18,578 nucleotides of DNA from Oscillospiraceae bacterium (GCA_902766215.1 CACXCV010000065.1:1-18578); one strand, 5' to 3'; counted from the first letter of the stretch, positions 1-8,223 are shown. A program made the numbers and translations. The notes: a model not told the origin generated them from the sequence alone.

Positions 1-152
1 AGGAAAGCCAGGCCGGGGAGACCCGCGCCACCATGGAGCAGCTGAAGGCCGACGGCCTGGAGCACGCCGTGTATTACAGCTGCCCCGGCTATCACGAGCT
101 GACCGTCTGCCGCAAGAGCCTGCGTCAGATGCTGCCGCTGCTGTTTAAATAA
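1..152 (+). CDS. CE1-like esterase, C-terminal fragment (5' end outside window)
   Basis: The open frame enters at base 3 and ends at TAA 150-152, giving the last 49 residues of a protein. The tail reads YYSCPGYHELTVCRKSLRQM and ends LLFK. It aligns with the C-termini of the complete CE1-like esterases downstream, such as SCPGYHEWDTWR in the 4567-5715 protein. The His of GYHE corresponds to the catalytic His of that family. Unlike all four complete paralogues, the two Trp of HEWxxWR are Leu and Cys here, so substrate contacts or activity may differ. The next gene starts 9 nt later, so this is the upstream member of the same run. The window edge truncates the gene; nothing suggests it is broken in the genome. 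Confidence 0.85.
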   Translation, partial: ESQAGETRATMEQLKADGLEHAVYYSCPGYHELTVCRKSLRQMLPLLFK

Positions 153-161
153 GGAGCGTTT

Positions 162-1907
162 ATGAGAATTCAATATATTGAAATGCAGACGCCTGCCGGC
201 ATCCGCAGCGCCTATCTGGCGCTGCCCGACGGGGCGTATGACGAAAACTGGAAGTCTTCGTCCATTACCATCCTCCGCGAGGACGACAGTGAGCAGTCGG
301 TGCGCCGGCTGATCGACGAAGCCGGCCTGCAGTTTATCGTGGACGAGCAGAAATCCATCCTGGGTTTCCCCAATCCGGTGGACGGTCTGTGGCACTTTGA
401 CGGCGGCGAGACGCTGACTGACGACGAGCAGTTTGTCCAGGCCTTCAGCTGCGCGGCGCTGCCCGGCGGCGCGTTCAGCGACGGCTGGCGCGTGATGGGC
501 GACGTACACTATCTGGTGGGCTTTGGCACGGGCGCCAGCCTGATTCATGTGCTGACTGCCTGCCATCCCTCCAATGGGCTGGCGGCTGCCATCTGCACCG
601 TGGGCGGCGACCTGCCGGAAAAGGCGCTGGCTCATGCCACCGGTTCGCCGGTGCCGGCCTGCCTGTTGGGCAGCGGGCCACGGGCAGCGGCCTATTATTT
701 GCGCGCCAACGAGGCAAAGCCCTTGGGCAATGGCCGCTATGCCTGCGACCACAACGCCATGCAGCGCGTCTATCTCTCTGACACGGCGGCGCTGGATCGG
801 GCGGCGGGGCGCATCGTGTGGGACGAATTTTTCCACGTGATCCGCCGCACCAACACCAGCCCCTGGGGCGATGTGGACCGCCGGATCATCCCCGAGGAGT
901 GCGGCTTTGAGTGGCACACCCTGGACACGCGCCTGGGCGACAACAACGGACTGGCCCACAGCTGGATTGAGCACTGCCCGGACTGGGTGCTCGCCAACCC
1001 GGACAAGAAGGTGCCGCTGGTGCTCTTCAGCCACGGCATGTCTGACAATCCGCTCAAGGCGGCGGACATGATCAAGATTCACGAGGTGGGCCAGCGCGAG
1101 GGCTTTGTCAGCGTTTACACCTTCTCGTCCAACCGCTACAGCTGGAACCTGTCCTGCGACCCCGAAAAAGAGGACGATGTAGCCTATTATGTGGCGCTGA
1201 TTGACTATCTGAAGCACAAATATCCCATCGACAGCGAGCGGGTCTATGTCTCCGGCTTCTCCAACGGCGCGGGCATGGCCATGATCTTTGCCCTGTCGCA
1301 CCCGGAGCTGGTGGCGGCGGGCTTCCCGGTGGACAGCACCTTCCCCTATGCGGCGATGGGGCATTTCCGCCCGGCGCAGCAGGTGCCGTACATCACCCCG
1401 GTGCTCAAGCCTGGCCAGAAGGCCCCGGCCTTCACCTTCCCGCGCAGCGATCCGGAAAAGTCGATGATGCCGCTGCGCGCTGCCCTGGCCCGTCAGGAGG
1501 ACAAGCGCTATACCCTGCCGATCATGTATTTCTACGGCACCCGCGAGAGTGAATATCCCATCCGCAGCGGCAGCAATCAGGAGCTGTCCTATAACTTCTG
1601 GAAGGAATTCAACGGCATCGACCGCGCCCCCACCGACGACAGCCTGCAGACCGACGCCGTGGGCGTGCCCGGGCAGCAGGTCAACGAGCTGCACCCCGAC
1701 CCGGCGCACCCGGCGCACAGCTATCAGGAGAACATTTTCTTTAACGGCGAGGGGAAGGACTATTACCACTTCATGCTCATGCGCGGCAAGGCGCACGAGG
1801 TGCATCCGGCCGAGCGTGAGCTGGGCTGGGCCTTTGTCTCGCGGTTCCGCCGCCTGGCAGACGGCACGCTGGCAGACAGCCGGGATTCGGGGGTGCGCGG
1901 ATGCTGA
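162..1907 (+). CDS. LpqC/PHB-depolymerase-like esterase with extra degenerate N-terminal hydrolase-like domain
   Basis: This 581-residue protein starts at ATG 162, 5 nt after AAGGAG. The C-terminal half (about 280-570) is an alpha/beta hydrolase of the Esterase_phd (LpqC, PHB depolymerase, feruloyl esterase) type. It has an oxyanion-type HG at 291-292, nucleophile elbow GFSNG with Ser367, an acid-region strand near YFYGTRES (457-464) and a candidate catalytic His545 in KAHEV. The first about 230 residues resemble a second hydrolase fold, but the elbow reads GFGTG (120-124), with Gly where the nucleophile Ser should be. There is no signal peptide, so extracellular polyester breakdown is unlikely; a soluble intracellular ester substrate fits better. 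A paralogue with the same architecture lies at 9400-11124. The 3' end overlaps the next gene by 7 nt. Family assignment is firm; substrate is unknown. Confidence 0.88.
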   Translation: MRIQYIEMQTPAGIRSAYLALPDGAYDENWKSSSITILREDDSEQSVRRLIDEAGLQFIVDEQKSILGFPNPVDGLWHFDGGETLTDDEQFVQAFSCAALPGGAFSDGWRVMGDVHYLVGFGTGASLIHVLTACHPSNGLAAAICTVGGDLPEKALAHATGSPVPACLLGSGPRAAAYYLRANEAKPLGNGRYACDHNAMQRVYLSDTAALDRAAGRIVWDEFFHVIRRTNTSPWGDVDRRIIPEECGFEWHTLDTRLGDNNGLAHSWIEHCPDWVLANPDKKVPLVLFSHGMSDNPLKAADMIKIHEVGQREGFVSVYTFSSNRYSWNLSCDPEKEDDVAYYVALIDYLKHKYPIDSERVYVSGFSNGAGMAMIFALSHPELVAAGFPVDSTFPYAAMGHFRPAQQVPYITPVLKPGQKAPAFTFPRSDPEKSMMPLRAALARQEDKRYTLPIMYFYGTRESEYPIRSGSNQELSYNFWKEFNGIDRAPTDDSLQTDAVGVPGQQVNELHPDPAHPAHSYQENIFFNGEGKDYYHFMLMRGKAHEVHPAERELGWAFVSRFRRLADGTLADSRDSGVRGC

Positions 1908-3358
1908 ACCGGAAACCGCTGCCCCGCGTCAGCCCCAGCGAGGTTGGCCTGCGGGCCGACGTGCTGGAGGAGATCCTCGACGGGCTGGCCGCCCGGGGCG
2001 AGATGCACAGCCTGATGATTGCCCGGCACGGCAAGGTGTGCCTCGAGGCTTTTTGGGCGCCCTATGGGCCGCAGATCCGCCACTGCCTGTGGTCGCAGAC
2101 CAAGTCGTACACCGCCACGGCCATCGGCTGTCTGGTGGACGAGGGCCGGCTGTCCCTGGACGAAAAGGTGGCCGAGCTGCTGGCGCCGTATATGCCGCCG
2201 GAGCCCTGCGACAACCTGCGCCGGATGACGGTCCGCGACCTGCTGTGCATGGCCACCGGCCAGCACGGCCCGCAGAACCGCACCACGCCGGAGTGGGTAA
2301 AGGAATTCTTCTCCGGCACGTTTATCGACACCGGCAAGGTGTTTGGCTACAGCGGCGTGGTCAGCTCGCTCCTCGGCGTGGTGCTGCGCGCCAAGACGGG
2401 GATGGGCCTGATGGAATACATGACCCCGCGCGTGTTTGACAAAATCGGCATCGACGCCGCCACCATCAAGTGGATGGAGCACCCGGACGGCCAGGAATAC
2501 GGCGGCGGCGGCCTGATCACCAAAACCGAGGACAACCTGCGCCTGGGTCTGCTCTATTGCGGCGGCGGCGTGTTCGACGGCCAGCGCGTGCTCAGCAGCC
2601 AGTGGGTGCAGGAGGCCACGCGCAAGCAGATTGAAACCACCAACGACCCGGACAGCGACGGCGGTGTGGGCTATGGCTATCAGATCTGGCCCTGCCGGCG
2701 CCGGGGCGCCTATCGGTTCGACGGCGCGGGCGGCCAGCTGGTGATTGTCGATCCGACGCTGGACATGGTGATTGCCATCACCCAGCAGACCCGCGACGGC
2801 CAGGGGCAGTTCAACCTGCTCTGGGACGCGCTGGAGCGGGTAGAGGGCACGGGCGGCAGCGACGAGGCCCTGCGGGATAAGTGCCTGCGCCTGGCGCAGC
2901 CGCGGCCGGCGGCAGCGCCGCTGTCCCCCCGCGCAGCCGAACTGAACGGCAGCTATGCGCTGGAGGACAACCGCCTGCGGCTGTATCCCATGACCTTCTC
3001 GGTCTTTACCCACAAGGTGCCGGAGGGCATTTCCCGCCTGACGGCCACGGTGCTGCCCGGCGAGACCGTGCTGGAGCTGGTCTATGGCGGGCGGCCCTAT
3101 ACGCTGCACGTCAGCACCGACGGCCTGCCCCGGCTGAGCGAGCTGAACGTGGCTCCGGACATCCCTTCGCAGGTTTATGCTGCCGGTATCTGGACGGCGG
3201 AGGACACGTTCCGGTTCCGCTGCCTGTTTATCGAAGGCCCTGCCGCCAGCGACTGGACGCTGCGGCTGACCGGACACGGCGTGGAGCTGACCGCGCCGCC
3301 TGCGCCGGCCCGCCCCGAGGCGCCCACAAGACCGCCGGTGACGGTGCGTTCCATCTGA
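1901..3358 (+). CDS. Serine beta-lactamase-fold hydrolase with C-terminal beta-rich extension
   Basis: This 485-residue protein belongs to the class C beta-lactamase/family VIII esterase superfamily (Beta-lactamase, PF00144). The SxxK motif is Ser65-Gln-Thr-Lys68, the YxN-like Tyr is Tyr150 in GYSGV, and the third active-site motif is probably DGAGGQ (274-279). Residues about 340-475 form an additional beta-rich, lipocalin-like segment that the two related genes at 5788 and 6980 lack. No signal peptide is seen, so it is probably a cytoplasmic esterase or amidase rather than an antibiotic-resistance enzyme. ATG 1901 overlaps the preceding stop (1905-1907), which implies translational coupling; no strong ribosome binding site is visible. 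It is more divergent from the other two beta-lactamase-like proteins than they are from each other. Confidence 0.87.
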   Translation: MLNRKPLPRVSPSEVGLRADVLEEILDGLAARGEMHSLMIARHGKVCLEAFWAPYGPQIRHCLWSQTKSYTATAIGCLVDEGRLSLDEKVAELLAPYMPPEPCDNLRRMTVRDLLCMATGQHGPQNRTTPEWVKEFFSGTFIDTGKVFGYSGVVSSLLGVVLRAKTGMGLMEYMTPRVFDKIGIDAATIKWMEHPDGQEYGGGGLITKTEDNLRLGLLYCGGGVFDGQRVLSSQWVQEATRKQIETTNDPDSDGGVGYGYQIWPCRRRGAYRFDGAGGQLVIVDPTLDMVIAITQQTRDGQGQFNLLWDALERVEGTGGSDEALRDKCLRLAQPRPAAAPLSPRAAELNGSYALEDNRLRLYPMTFSVFTHKVPEGISRLTATVLPGETVLELVYGGRPYTLHVSTDGLPRLSELNVAPDIPSQVYAAGIWTAEDTFRFRCLFIEGPAASDWTLRLTGHGVELTAPPAPARPEAPTRPPVTVRSI

Positions 3359-3386
3359 TACAATCATGGAAAAGGAGTGTTTTTGC

Positions 3387-4553
3387 ATGACGAAACAGGA
3401 GATTCTCAACAACCAGGCGCTGCAGCAGCACATGCTGTTCTTCAGCCCCCTCAACCGCAAGGCGCAGCGTGACAACAGCGGCCCCAACGGCCGCCCCCGC
3501 CTGCATTATGTAGAGGAAAAGCAGGGCGTGAAAATTCTGGACTATGGCGTGGCAGAGTTCAATTTCTATGCGCCCGAGGCCAAAACGGTGTCCGTCAAGG
3601 GCTGGGGCGGCTCGATGCCGCAGCAGTTTGACCTGCATCCCACCGAGAACGGCTATTGGCAGTGCGTGGGCGAGGGGATTCTGCCTGGCTTCCACTACTG
3701 CGACTTCTATGTTGACGGCGTGCGGACCATTAACCAGCTGGCCCCGGTGGGATATGGCGGCTTTCGCGTGGTCAACTTCTTTGAGATGCCCGAGGCGGGC
3801 TCGGCTTTCTGGCTGATGCAGAACGTCCCCCACGGCGATGTGCGCATGGAGCAGTATACCTCCAGCGTCAACGGCCGGGTAAAGGCCGCCTGGGTCTATA
3901 CCCCGCCCACGTATGACCAGAACCCCGACAAGCGCTACCCGGTGCTGTACATCCAGCACGGCGTGGGCGAAAACGAGACTGGCTGGATCTGGCAGGGCAA
4001 GCTCAACTATATCGCCGACAACCTCATTGCCGAGGGCAAGTGCGAGGAGATGATCATTGTCGTCAACAGCGGCTATGCCTTTGTGGATGGACAGATTGAC
4101 ATGTTCCTGCCCGGCGACTTTGACCGCGAGCTGGTGCACGACTGCATCCCCTTCATCGACAAGAAATTCCGCACCCTGACCGACAAGGACCACCGCGCCA
4201 TCGCCGGCCTGTCGCTGGGCAGCGCCCAGGCCTTTACCATCGGCCTGGCACACCGCAAGGACACCTTCTCCTATGTGGGCGTGTTCAGCGGCGGCGTGGC
4301 GGCCAAGAGCGCCTTTGGCGGCTATGACATGACCGATGTCTTTGCCGACGGCGAGGCCTTTAACCGCGACATCAAGCTGCTGTTTGTCTCCTGGGGCACC
4401 CACGAGCCCATGGGCGAGCACAACGCCGAGTTCCTGGATCAGATCGAGCGCGAGCAGGGGATCAAGGCCGTTCGCCATACCCACGAGGGCTGGCACGAGT
4501 GGGACGTGTGGCGCTATGCCGCCCATGCCTACATGCAGCTGCTGTTCAAGTAA
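3387..4553 (+). CDS. CE1-like esterase with N-terminal E-set (CBM48-like) domain
   Basis: The chosen start is ATG 3387 (388 residues) because AAAGGAG at 3371-3377 lies 9 nt upstream. An in-frame ATG at 3366 lies before that site and is rejected. Residues about 50-135 form an Ig-like E-set domain with GWGGS and FHYCDFYVDG segments typical of esterase N-domains. Residues 145-388 are an esterase D-type alpha/beta hydrolase like the feruloyl esterase domain of XynZ: QHGVGENETGW (190-200), nucleophile AGLSLG with Ser276, WGTHE with Glu340 at the acid position, and His370 in WHEWDVWR. It lacks a signal peptide, so the likely role is intracellular removal of aromatic or acetyl esters from imported small molecules. 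Substrate is inferred from family only. Confidence 0.9.
   Translation: MTKQEILNNQALQQHMLFFSPLNRKAQRDNSGPNGRPRLHYVEEKQGVKILDYGVAEFNFYAPEAKTVSVKGWGGSMPQQFDLHPTENGYWQCVGEGILPGFHYCDFYVDGVRTINQLAPVGYGGFRVVNFFEMPEAGSAFWLMQNVPHGDVRMEQYTSSVNGRVKAAWVYTPPTYDQNPDKRYPVLYIQHGVGENETGWIWQGKLNYIADNLIAEGKCEEMIIVVNSGYAFVDGQIDMFLPGDFDRELVHDCIPFIDKKFRTLTDKDHRAIAGLSLGSAQAFTIGLAHRKDTFSYVGVFSGGVAAKSAFGGYDMTDVFADGEAFNRDIKLLFVSWGTHEPMGEHNAEFLDQIEREQGIKAVRHTHEGWHEWDVWRYAAHAYMQLLFK
4140..4175 (+). repeat. 36-nt tract identical to 5311-5346 in the next paralogue
   Basis: The sequence starting gactgcatccccttcatc is identical over 36 nt at 4140-4175 and 5311-5346. It encodes the DCIPFIDKKFRT segment before the nucleophile in two adjacent CE1-like genes. 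A second identical tract of 38 nt links 3988-4025 with 11765-11802, encoding the WQGKLNYIADNL segment. These tracts lie inside less similar genes and fit tandem duplication, with conservation or local gene conversion. Confidence 0.85.
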
Positions 4554-4566
4554 GGGAGGGAACGAC

Positions 4567-5715
4567 ATGTATAAGGAAAACGTGAACAATCAGGCGTATT
4601 ACTCCTATCCGCTGTTTTTTGACGATGTGCATAAAGAGCTGATCATGGGCGACCGCAGCAAGACCGGCGCCTATAAGCCCCTGCGCCAGGGCGCCGAGCT
4701 GCTGGGCGGCGGCAAGGTCCGCTTCAACTTCCTGGCTCCGGAAGATGCCAAAACGATCGTCGTCAAGGGCTGGGGCGGCTCGATGGCCGGCACCTATGAG
4801 CTCAAGCCTGACGTGGACGGCTATTGGTCGGTGACGGCCGACGACATCCGCGACGGCTTCCACTACTGCGACTTCTACGTCAACGGCGTAAAGACCCCCA
4901 ATGTGCTTATGCCCTATGGCTATGGCGGCTTTACCCCGGTCAACTTTTTCGAGATGCCCGGCGGCATCGATCCCGAGCTGTACTTGCTCAAGGACGTGCC
5001 CCACGGCACTGTGCGCATGAGCCTGTACGACTGCAAAATGACCGGCAAGACCCGCTGCTGCTGGATCTACACCCCGCCCAAGTATGACGAAGAGCCGGAC
5101 AAGCGCTATCCGGTGCTGTATCTGCAGCACGGCGGCGGCGAGAACGAGATCGGCTGGGTCTGGCAGGGCAAGGTGAACAACATTGCCGACAACCTGCTGG
5201 CCGAAGGCAGGATCAGCGAGATGATCATTGTCATGAACGACGGCTATGCCTTCCATCCCGACGGCAGCGGCAACGAGGCCATGGGCAATATCGACGATGT
5301 GCTGGTGCAGGACTGCATCCCCTTCATCGACAAGAAATTCCGCACCATTGCCGACCGCGACCACCGCGCCATGGCCGGCCTGTCCATGGGCGCCATACAG
5401 TCCAACGCCGGCGTGATGAAGCACCCGGACGTCTTTGCCAACGTGGGCATTTTCAGCGGCGGCTTTACCCTCACGGGCGACGGCTTTGACATGACCGAGG
5501 TCTTTGCCGACGCGAAGAAGTTCAACGAGCTGTTCGACGTCGTCTTTGTGGCGGCCGGCGAACAGGAGCAGCCCATGTGCGACCGCGTGGCGGCGCAGAT
5601 TGCCGAGATGAACAAGATCGGTGTGGGCGTGCATTTCTACTCCTGCCCGGGTTATCACGAGTGGGACACCTGGCGCAACGCCGTGCGGCACTTTATGGAG
5701 TTGCTGTTCAAATAA
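4567..5715 (+). CDS. CE1-like esterase with N-terminal E-set (CBM48-like) domain
   Basis: This 382-residue protein starts at ATG 4567, 6 nt after GGGAGGG (4554-4560); the open frame upstream overlaps the previous gene and has no such site. It is a close paralogue of the 3387-4553 product. The E-set domain covers about 48-130 (VVKGWGGSMAG, HYCDFYVNG). The hydrolase domain has LQHGGGENEIGW (186-197), nucleophile AGLSMG with Ser273, GEQE with Glu334 at the acid position, and His364 in YHEWDTWR. It lacks a signal peptide, and the gap to the preceding gene is 13 nt, so the two are co-transcribed. A perfect hairpin follows its stop, marking the end of this block. Probable activity is hydrolysis of a feruloyl-, acetyl- or similar ester. 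Confidence 0.9.
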   Translation: MYKENVNNQAYYSYPLFFDDVHKELIMGDRSKTGAYKPLRQGAELLGGGKVRFNFLAPEDAKTIVVKGWGGSMAGTYELKPDVDGYWSVTADDIRDGFHYCDFYVNGVKTPNVLMPYGYGGFTPVNFFEMPGGIDPELYLLKDVPHGTVRMSLYDCKMTGKTRCCWIYTPPKYDEEPDKRYPVLYLQHGGGENEIGWVWQGKVNNIADNLLAEGRISEMIIVMNDGYAFHPDGSGNEAMGNIDDVLVQDCIPFIDKKFRTIADRDHRAMAGLSMGAIQSNAGVMKHPDVFANVGIFSGGFTLTGDGFDMTEVFADAKKFNELFDVVFVAAGEQEQPMCDRVAAQIAEMNKIGVGVHFYSCPGYHEWDTWRNAVRHFMELLFK

Positions 5716-5727
5716 TCAACCGATTTC

Positions 5728-5760
5728 CTGCACGGCGGGGGATTTTCCCCCGCCGTGCAG
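5728..5760 (+). other. Strong intercistronic stem-loop without U tract
   Basis: A perfect 15-bp inverted repeat (CTGCACGGCGGGGGA and its complement) closes a TTT loop between the CE1-like gene ending at 5715 and the beta-lactamase-like gene at 5788. The bases after it (acggatatct) contain no T run, so it is a poor intrinsic terminator. A partial attenuator or an mRNA-stabilising or processing element is more likely. Confidence 0.75.
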
Positions 5761-5787
5761 ACGGATATCTATTACCGGGAGGGAATT

Positions 5788-6960
5788 ATGTCAAACTTCA
5801 AGGATCTGGACGCCCTGCTGCAGAGCTTTGTGGACGGCGGGCTGCCTGGCTGCTCGCTCCAGATTGCCAGAAAGGGCGAAACCATTTACGAGGGCTATTT
5901 TGGCTGGGCCGACAGGGAAAGCAAAAAGCCGCTGACCAAGGACTCGATCTTCCGCCTGGCCTCCATGTCGAAAATCCCGCTCTATACCACGATGATGATG
6001 CTCTATGAGCAGGGCAAGTTTCTGCTGACCGACCCCATCGGCGACTATCTGCCCGAATGGAAAGAGTCGAAAAAGTATGTCCGCACGCCCAACGGGCACA
6101 TGCAGGTGGTCCCCACCGAGCACCCCATCACCATCAGCGACGTGCTGTCGATGAAGTGCGGCCTGCCGTACTGCAACTCCAAGGCGCCCACCGACGACCG
6201 CACCGTGACCTCCATGCAGCAGTGCATGCAGCCGCTGTGGGAAAAGGGTCACTTCACCGTGCAGGAGCACATTGCCGCCATGTCCAAGGCGATTCTGGCC
6301 TTCGAGCCGGGCACCCACTGGATTTATGGCTTCTCCAGCGAGATTACCGCCGCGCTGATCGAGGTGATTGCCGGCAAGCCCATCGATGATGTGTTCCAGC
6401 AGCTGCTGTTCGACCCGCTGGGTATGGACAGCACCCGCTCCCGCTTCTTCGGCGATATCCCCGAGCGGATGGTTACGCTCTACGGCCTCCAGCCCGACGG
6501 CAGCACCGTCCCCACCACCATCGCCTTTGACGAAAAGCACCTGCCCGGTCCCGAGCACGAGACCGGCTGGGCGCGCCTGTTCTCCAATGTCAACGACTAT
6601 ACCAAGCTGATGTCCATGCTGGCCAACGGCGGCGTATATCAAGGCAAGCGGATCATGGGCCGCAAGACCATTGATATGATGCGAGCCAACGGCCTTAGCC
6701 CCGAGCAGATGAAGGACTTTACCGATCCGTGCAGCCGCGGCTATGGCTATGGCTACGGCGTGCGCACGCTGATCGACAAGCAGAAGGGCGACCACAACGG
6801 TTCGCTGGGTTCGTTCGGCTGGACCGGCGGCTTCGGCACCTGGTGCGAGGCCGACCCCGAGGATGGCGTGTCCATCGTGTATATGCACAACATGGTACCC
6901 GATATGGAGGAATACTATCACATGCGGATGCGCGCGGTCGCATACGGCTGCCTGGAATAA
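5788..6960 (+). CDS. Serine beta-lactamase-fold hydrolase (family VIII esterase-like)
   Basis: This 390-residue protein starts at ATG 5788, preceded by GGGAGGG (5777-5783); an in-frame ATG at 5755 lies inside the hairpin and is rejected. The SxxK motif is Ser59-Met-Ser-Lys62 in RLASMSKI. The catalytic Tyr candidate is in GTHWIYGFSSE, matching the YSx motif of EstB-type carboxylesterases. FGWTGGFGTW near the C-terminus matches their third WGG-like motif. No signal peptide or membrane segment is present. These features point to a cytoplasmic esterase of the family VIII/Beta-lactamase (PF00144) type. It is a tandem paralogue of the following gene, which begins 19 nt after its stop; both genes end in the same nucleotides (gcatacggctgcctggaata). 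Substrate is unknown. Confidence 0.9.
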   Translation: MSNFKDLDALLQSFVDGGLPGCSLQIARKGETIYEGYFGWADRESKKPLTKDSIFRLASMSKIPLYTTMMMLYEQGKFLLTDPIGDYLPEWKESKKYVRTPNGHMQVVPTEHPITISDVLSMKCGLPYCNSKAPTDDRTVTSMQQCMQPLWEKGHFTVQEHIAAMSKAILAFEPGTHWIYGFSSEITAALIEVIAGKPIDDVFQQLLFDPLGMDSTRSRFFGDIPERMVTLYGLQPDGSTVPTTIAFDEKHLPGPEHETGWARLFSNVNDYTKLMSMLANGGVYQGKRIMGRKTIDMMRANGLSPEQMKDFTDPCSRGYGYGYGVRTLIDKQKGDHNGSLGSFGWTGGFGTWCEADPEDGVSIVYMHNMVPDMEEYYHMRMRAVAYGCLE

Positions 6961-6979
6961 GCAGGGGAGGGAAATAGAC

Positions 6980-8179
6980 ATGTCTGATTTTAAGCAACTG
7001 GATGCGCTGCTGCAAAAATATGTGGATGACGGACTCCCCGGCTGCTCGTGTATCATCGCTAAAAAGGGCGAGATTCTGTACGAAAACTACTTTGGTTGGG
7101 CCGACGTGGAAAACAAGGTGCCCCTGACCCGCAACAACGTGTTCCGCCAGGCCTCGCTGACCAAGATTGCCATGTACACCACGGCCATGATGCTCTATGA
7201 ACAGGGCAAGTTCCTGATGACCGACCCGATCTATGAATACTTTCCGGAGTGGCGGCATTCGACCAAGTCGGTGTACAACGCCAACGGGACCATCGACGTG
7301 GTGCCGGTCGAACACCCCATTACCATCAAGAACATCATGAACATGACCTGCGGCCTGCCGTACCATATGATTATGGGCGACCAGCCGGGCACCCATCCCA
7401 CCTCGGTGGCCATGGGCCGGGCCATGAAGCCCCTGATGGACAAGGGCTATTACACCCTGCGCGAGCAGATCAAGGCCATGGCCGAGGTGCCGCTGGCCTT
7501 TGAGCCGGGCACCCGCTGGCTCTATGGCTTTGCCAGCGAGCTGACTGCCGGCCTGCTGGAGGCCGTCTGCGGCAAGCCGGCCGAGCTGGTCATCAAGGAA
7601 ATGCTCTTCGAACCGCTGGGCATGGACAGCTCTGCCAACTTTACCTTCGGCGACATTCCCGAGCGCCTGGTGAAGGACTATTACCTCAACCCCGGAAAGA
7701 AGCTGGGCGACGAGGGCGCCCTGTACATCTGCCCGCCGGAGCGCGAGGCCAGAATGGTTGGCCCGTTGGGCACGGTGCCGGGATTCTCCCGCGTGATTAC
7801 CAACTGCTGGGATTACACCAAGCTGATGCAGATGCTGGCCAACGGCGGCGTATACAACGGCGAGCGGATCATGGGCCGCAAGACCATTGACCTCATGCGC
7901 TGCAACACCCTGTCCGACGAGGTGATCCAGCGCGACTTTACCAACTCCTACCTGGCGGGCTATGGCTACGGCTATGGCGTGCGCACGCTGATGGACAAGT
8001 ATGCCGGCCACCACAACGGCTCGCTGGGCCAGTTCGGCTGGACGGGCGGCTCGGGCACCTGGGCCGAGTCCGACCCCTCCGAGGGCGTGTCCATTGTCTA
8101 TATGCACAACCTGCAGCCCAACCTGGAAGAGTATCACCACCTGCGTATGCGCGCCACCGCATACGGCTGCCTGGAATAA
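6980..8179 (+). CDS. Serine beta-lactamase-fold hydrolase (family VIII esterase-like), tandem paralogue
   Basis: This 399-residue protein starts at ATG 6980, 8 nt after GGGGAGGG (6964-6971). The longer open frame upstream overlaps the previous gene and is rejected. Its motifs match its neighbour: SxxK is Ser59-Leu-Thr-Lys62 in QASLTKIAMY, the Tyr motif is in GTRWLYGFASEL, and the third motif is FGWTGGSGTW. The N-termini of the two proteins align without gaps (DALLQ..VD.GLPGCS), so they arose by tandem duplication. The most divergent segment is about 225-270, next to the predicted active site, which suggests different substrates. It has no signal peptide. A 12-bp hairpin follows the stop. It is an esterase or amidase of unknown substrate; resistance to beta-lactams is not implied. 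Confidence 0.9.
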   Translation: MSDFKQLDALLQKYVDDGLPGCSCIIAKKGEILYENYFGWADVENKVPLTRNNVFRQASLTKIAMYTTAMMLYEQGKFLMTDPIYEYFPEWRHSTKSVYNANGTIDVVPVEHPITIKNIMNMTCGLPYHMIMGDQPGTHPTSVAMGRAMKPLMDKGYYTLREQIKAMAEVPLAFEPGTRWLYGFASELTAGLLEAVCGKPAELVIKEMLFEPLGMDSSANFTFGDIPERLVKDYYLNPGKKLGDEGALYICPPEREARMVGPLGTVPGFSRVITNCWDYTKLMQMLANGGVYNGERIMGRKTIDLMRCNTLSDEVIQRDFTNSYLAGYGYGYGVRTLMDKYAGHHNGSLGQFGWTGGSGTWAESDPSEGVSIVYMHNLQPNLEEYHHLRMRATAYGCLE

Positions 8180-8186
8180 GCGGCAA

Positions 8187-8223
8187 GCAGGATCGCGGCG
8201 CGGAGACCGTACCGCGATCCTGC
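8187..8223 (+). other. Intercistronic stem-loop
   Basis: GCAGGATCGCGG at 8187-8198 pairs perfectly with CCGCGATCCTGC at 8212-8223 across a 13-nt loop. The following bases (atcatattatgtt) are only mildly T-rich, so termination would be weak. Like the hairpin at 5728-5760, it separates the beta-lactamase-like gene pair from its neighbours. Confidence 0.65.

Noticed and set aside
162..1907. Extracellular PHB depolymerase
   Set aside because: There is no signal peptide and no substrate-binding domain, and no PHB synthesis or granule genes lie nearby. Only the catalytic fold is shared.
1763..5691. Other long minus-strand open frames (for example 1763-3487, 3228-4589 and 4546-5691)
   Set aside because: They mirror the codon bias of plus-strand genes at 1901, 3387 and 4567. 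Their translations show no family motifs and overlap each other.
5788..8179. Beta-lactam resistance genes
   Set aside because: The SxxK fold is shared with esterases and peptidases. These proteins lack signal peptides, and their Tyr and third motifs resemble family VIII esterases, so resistance is not supported.
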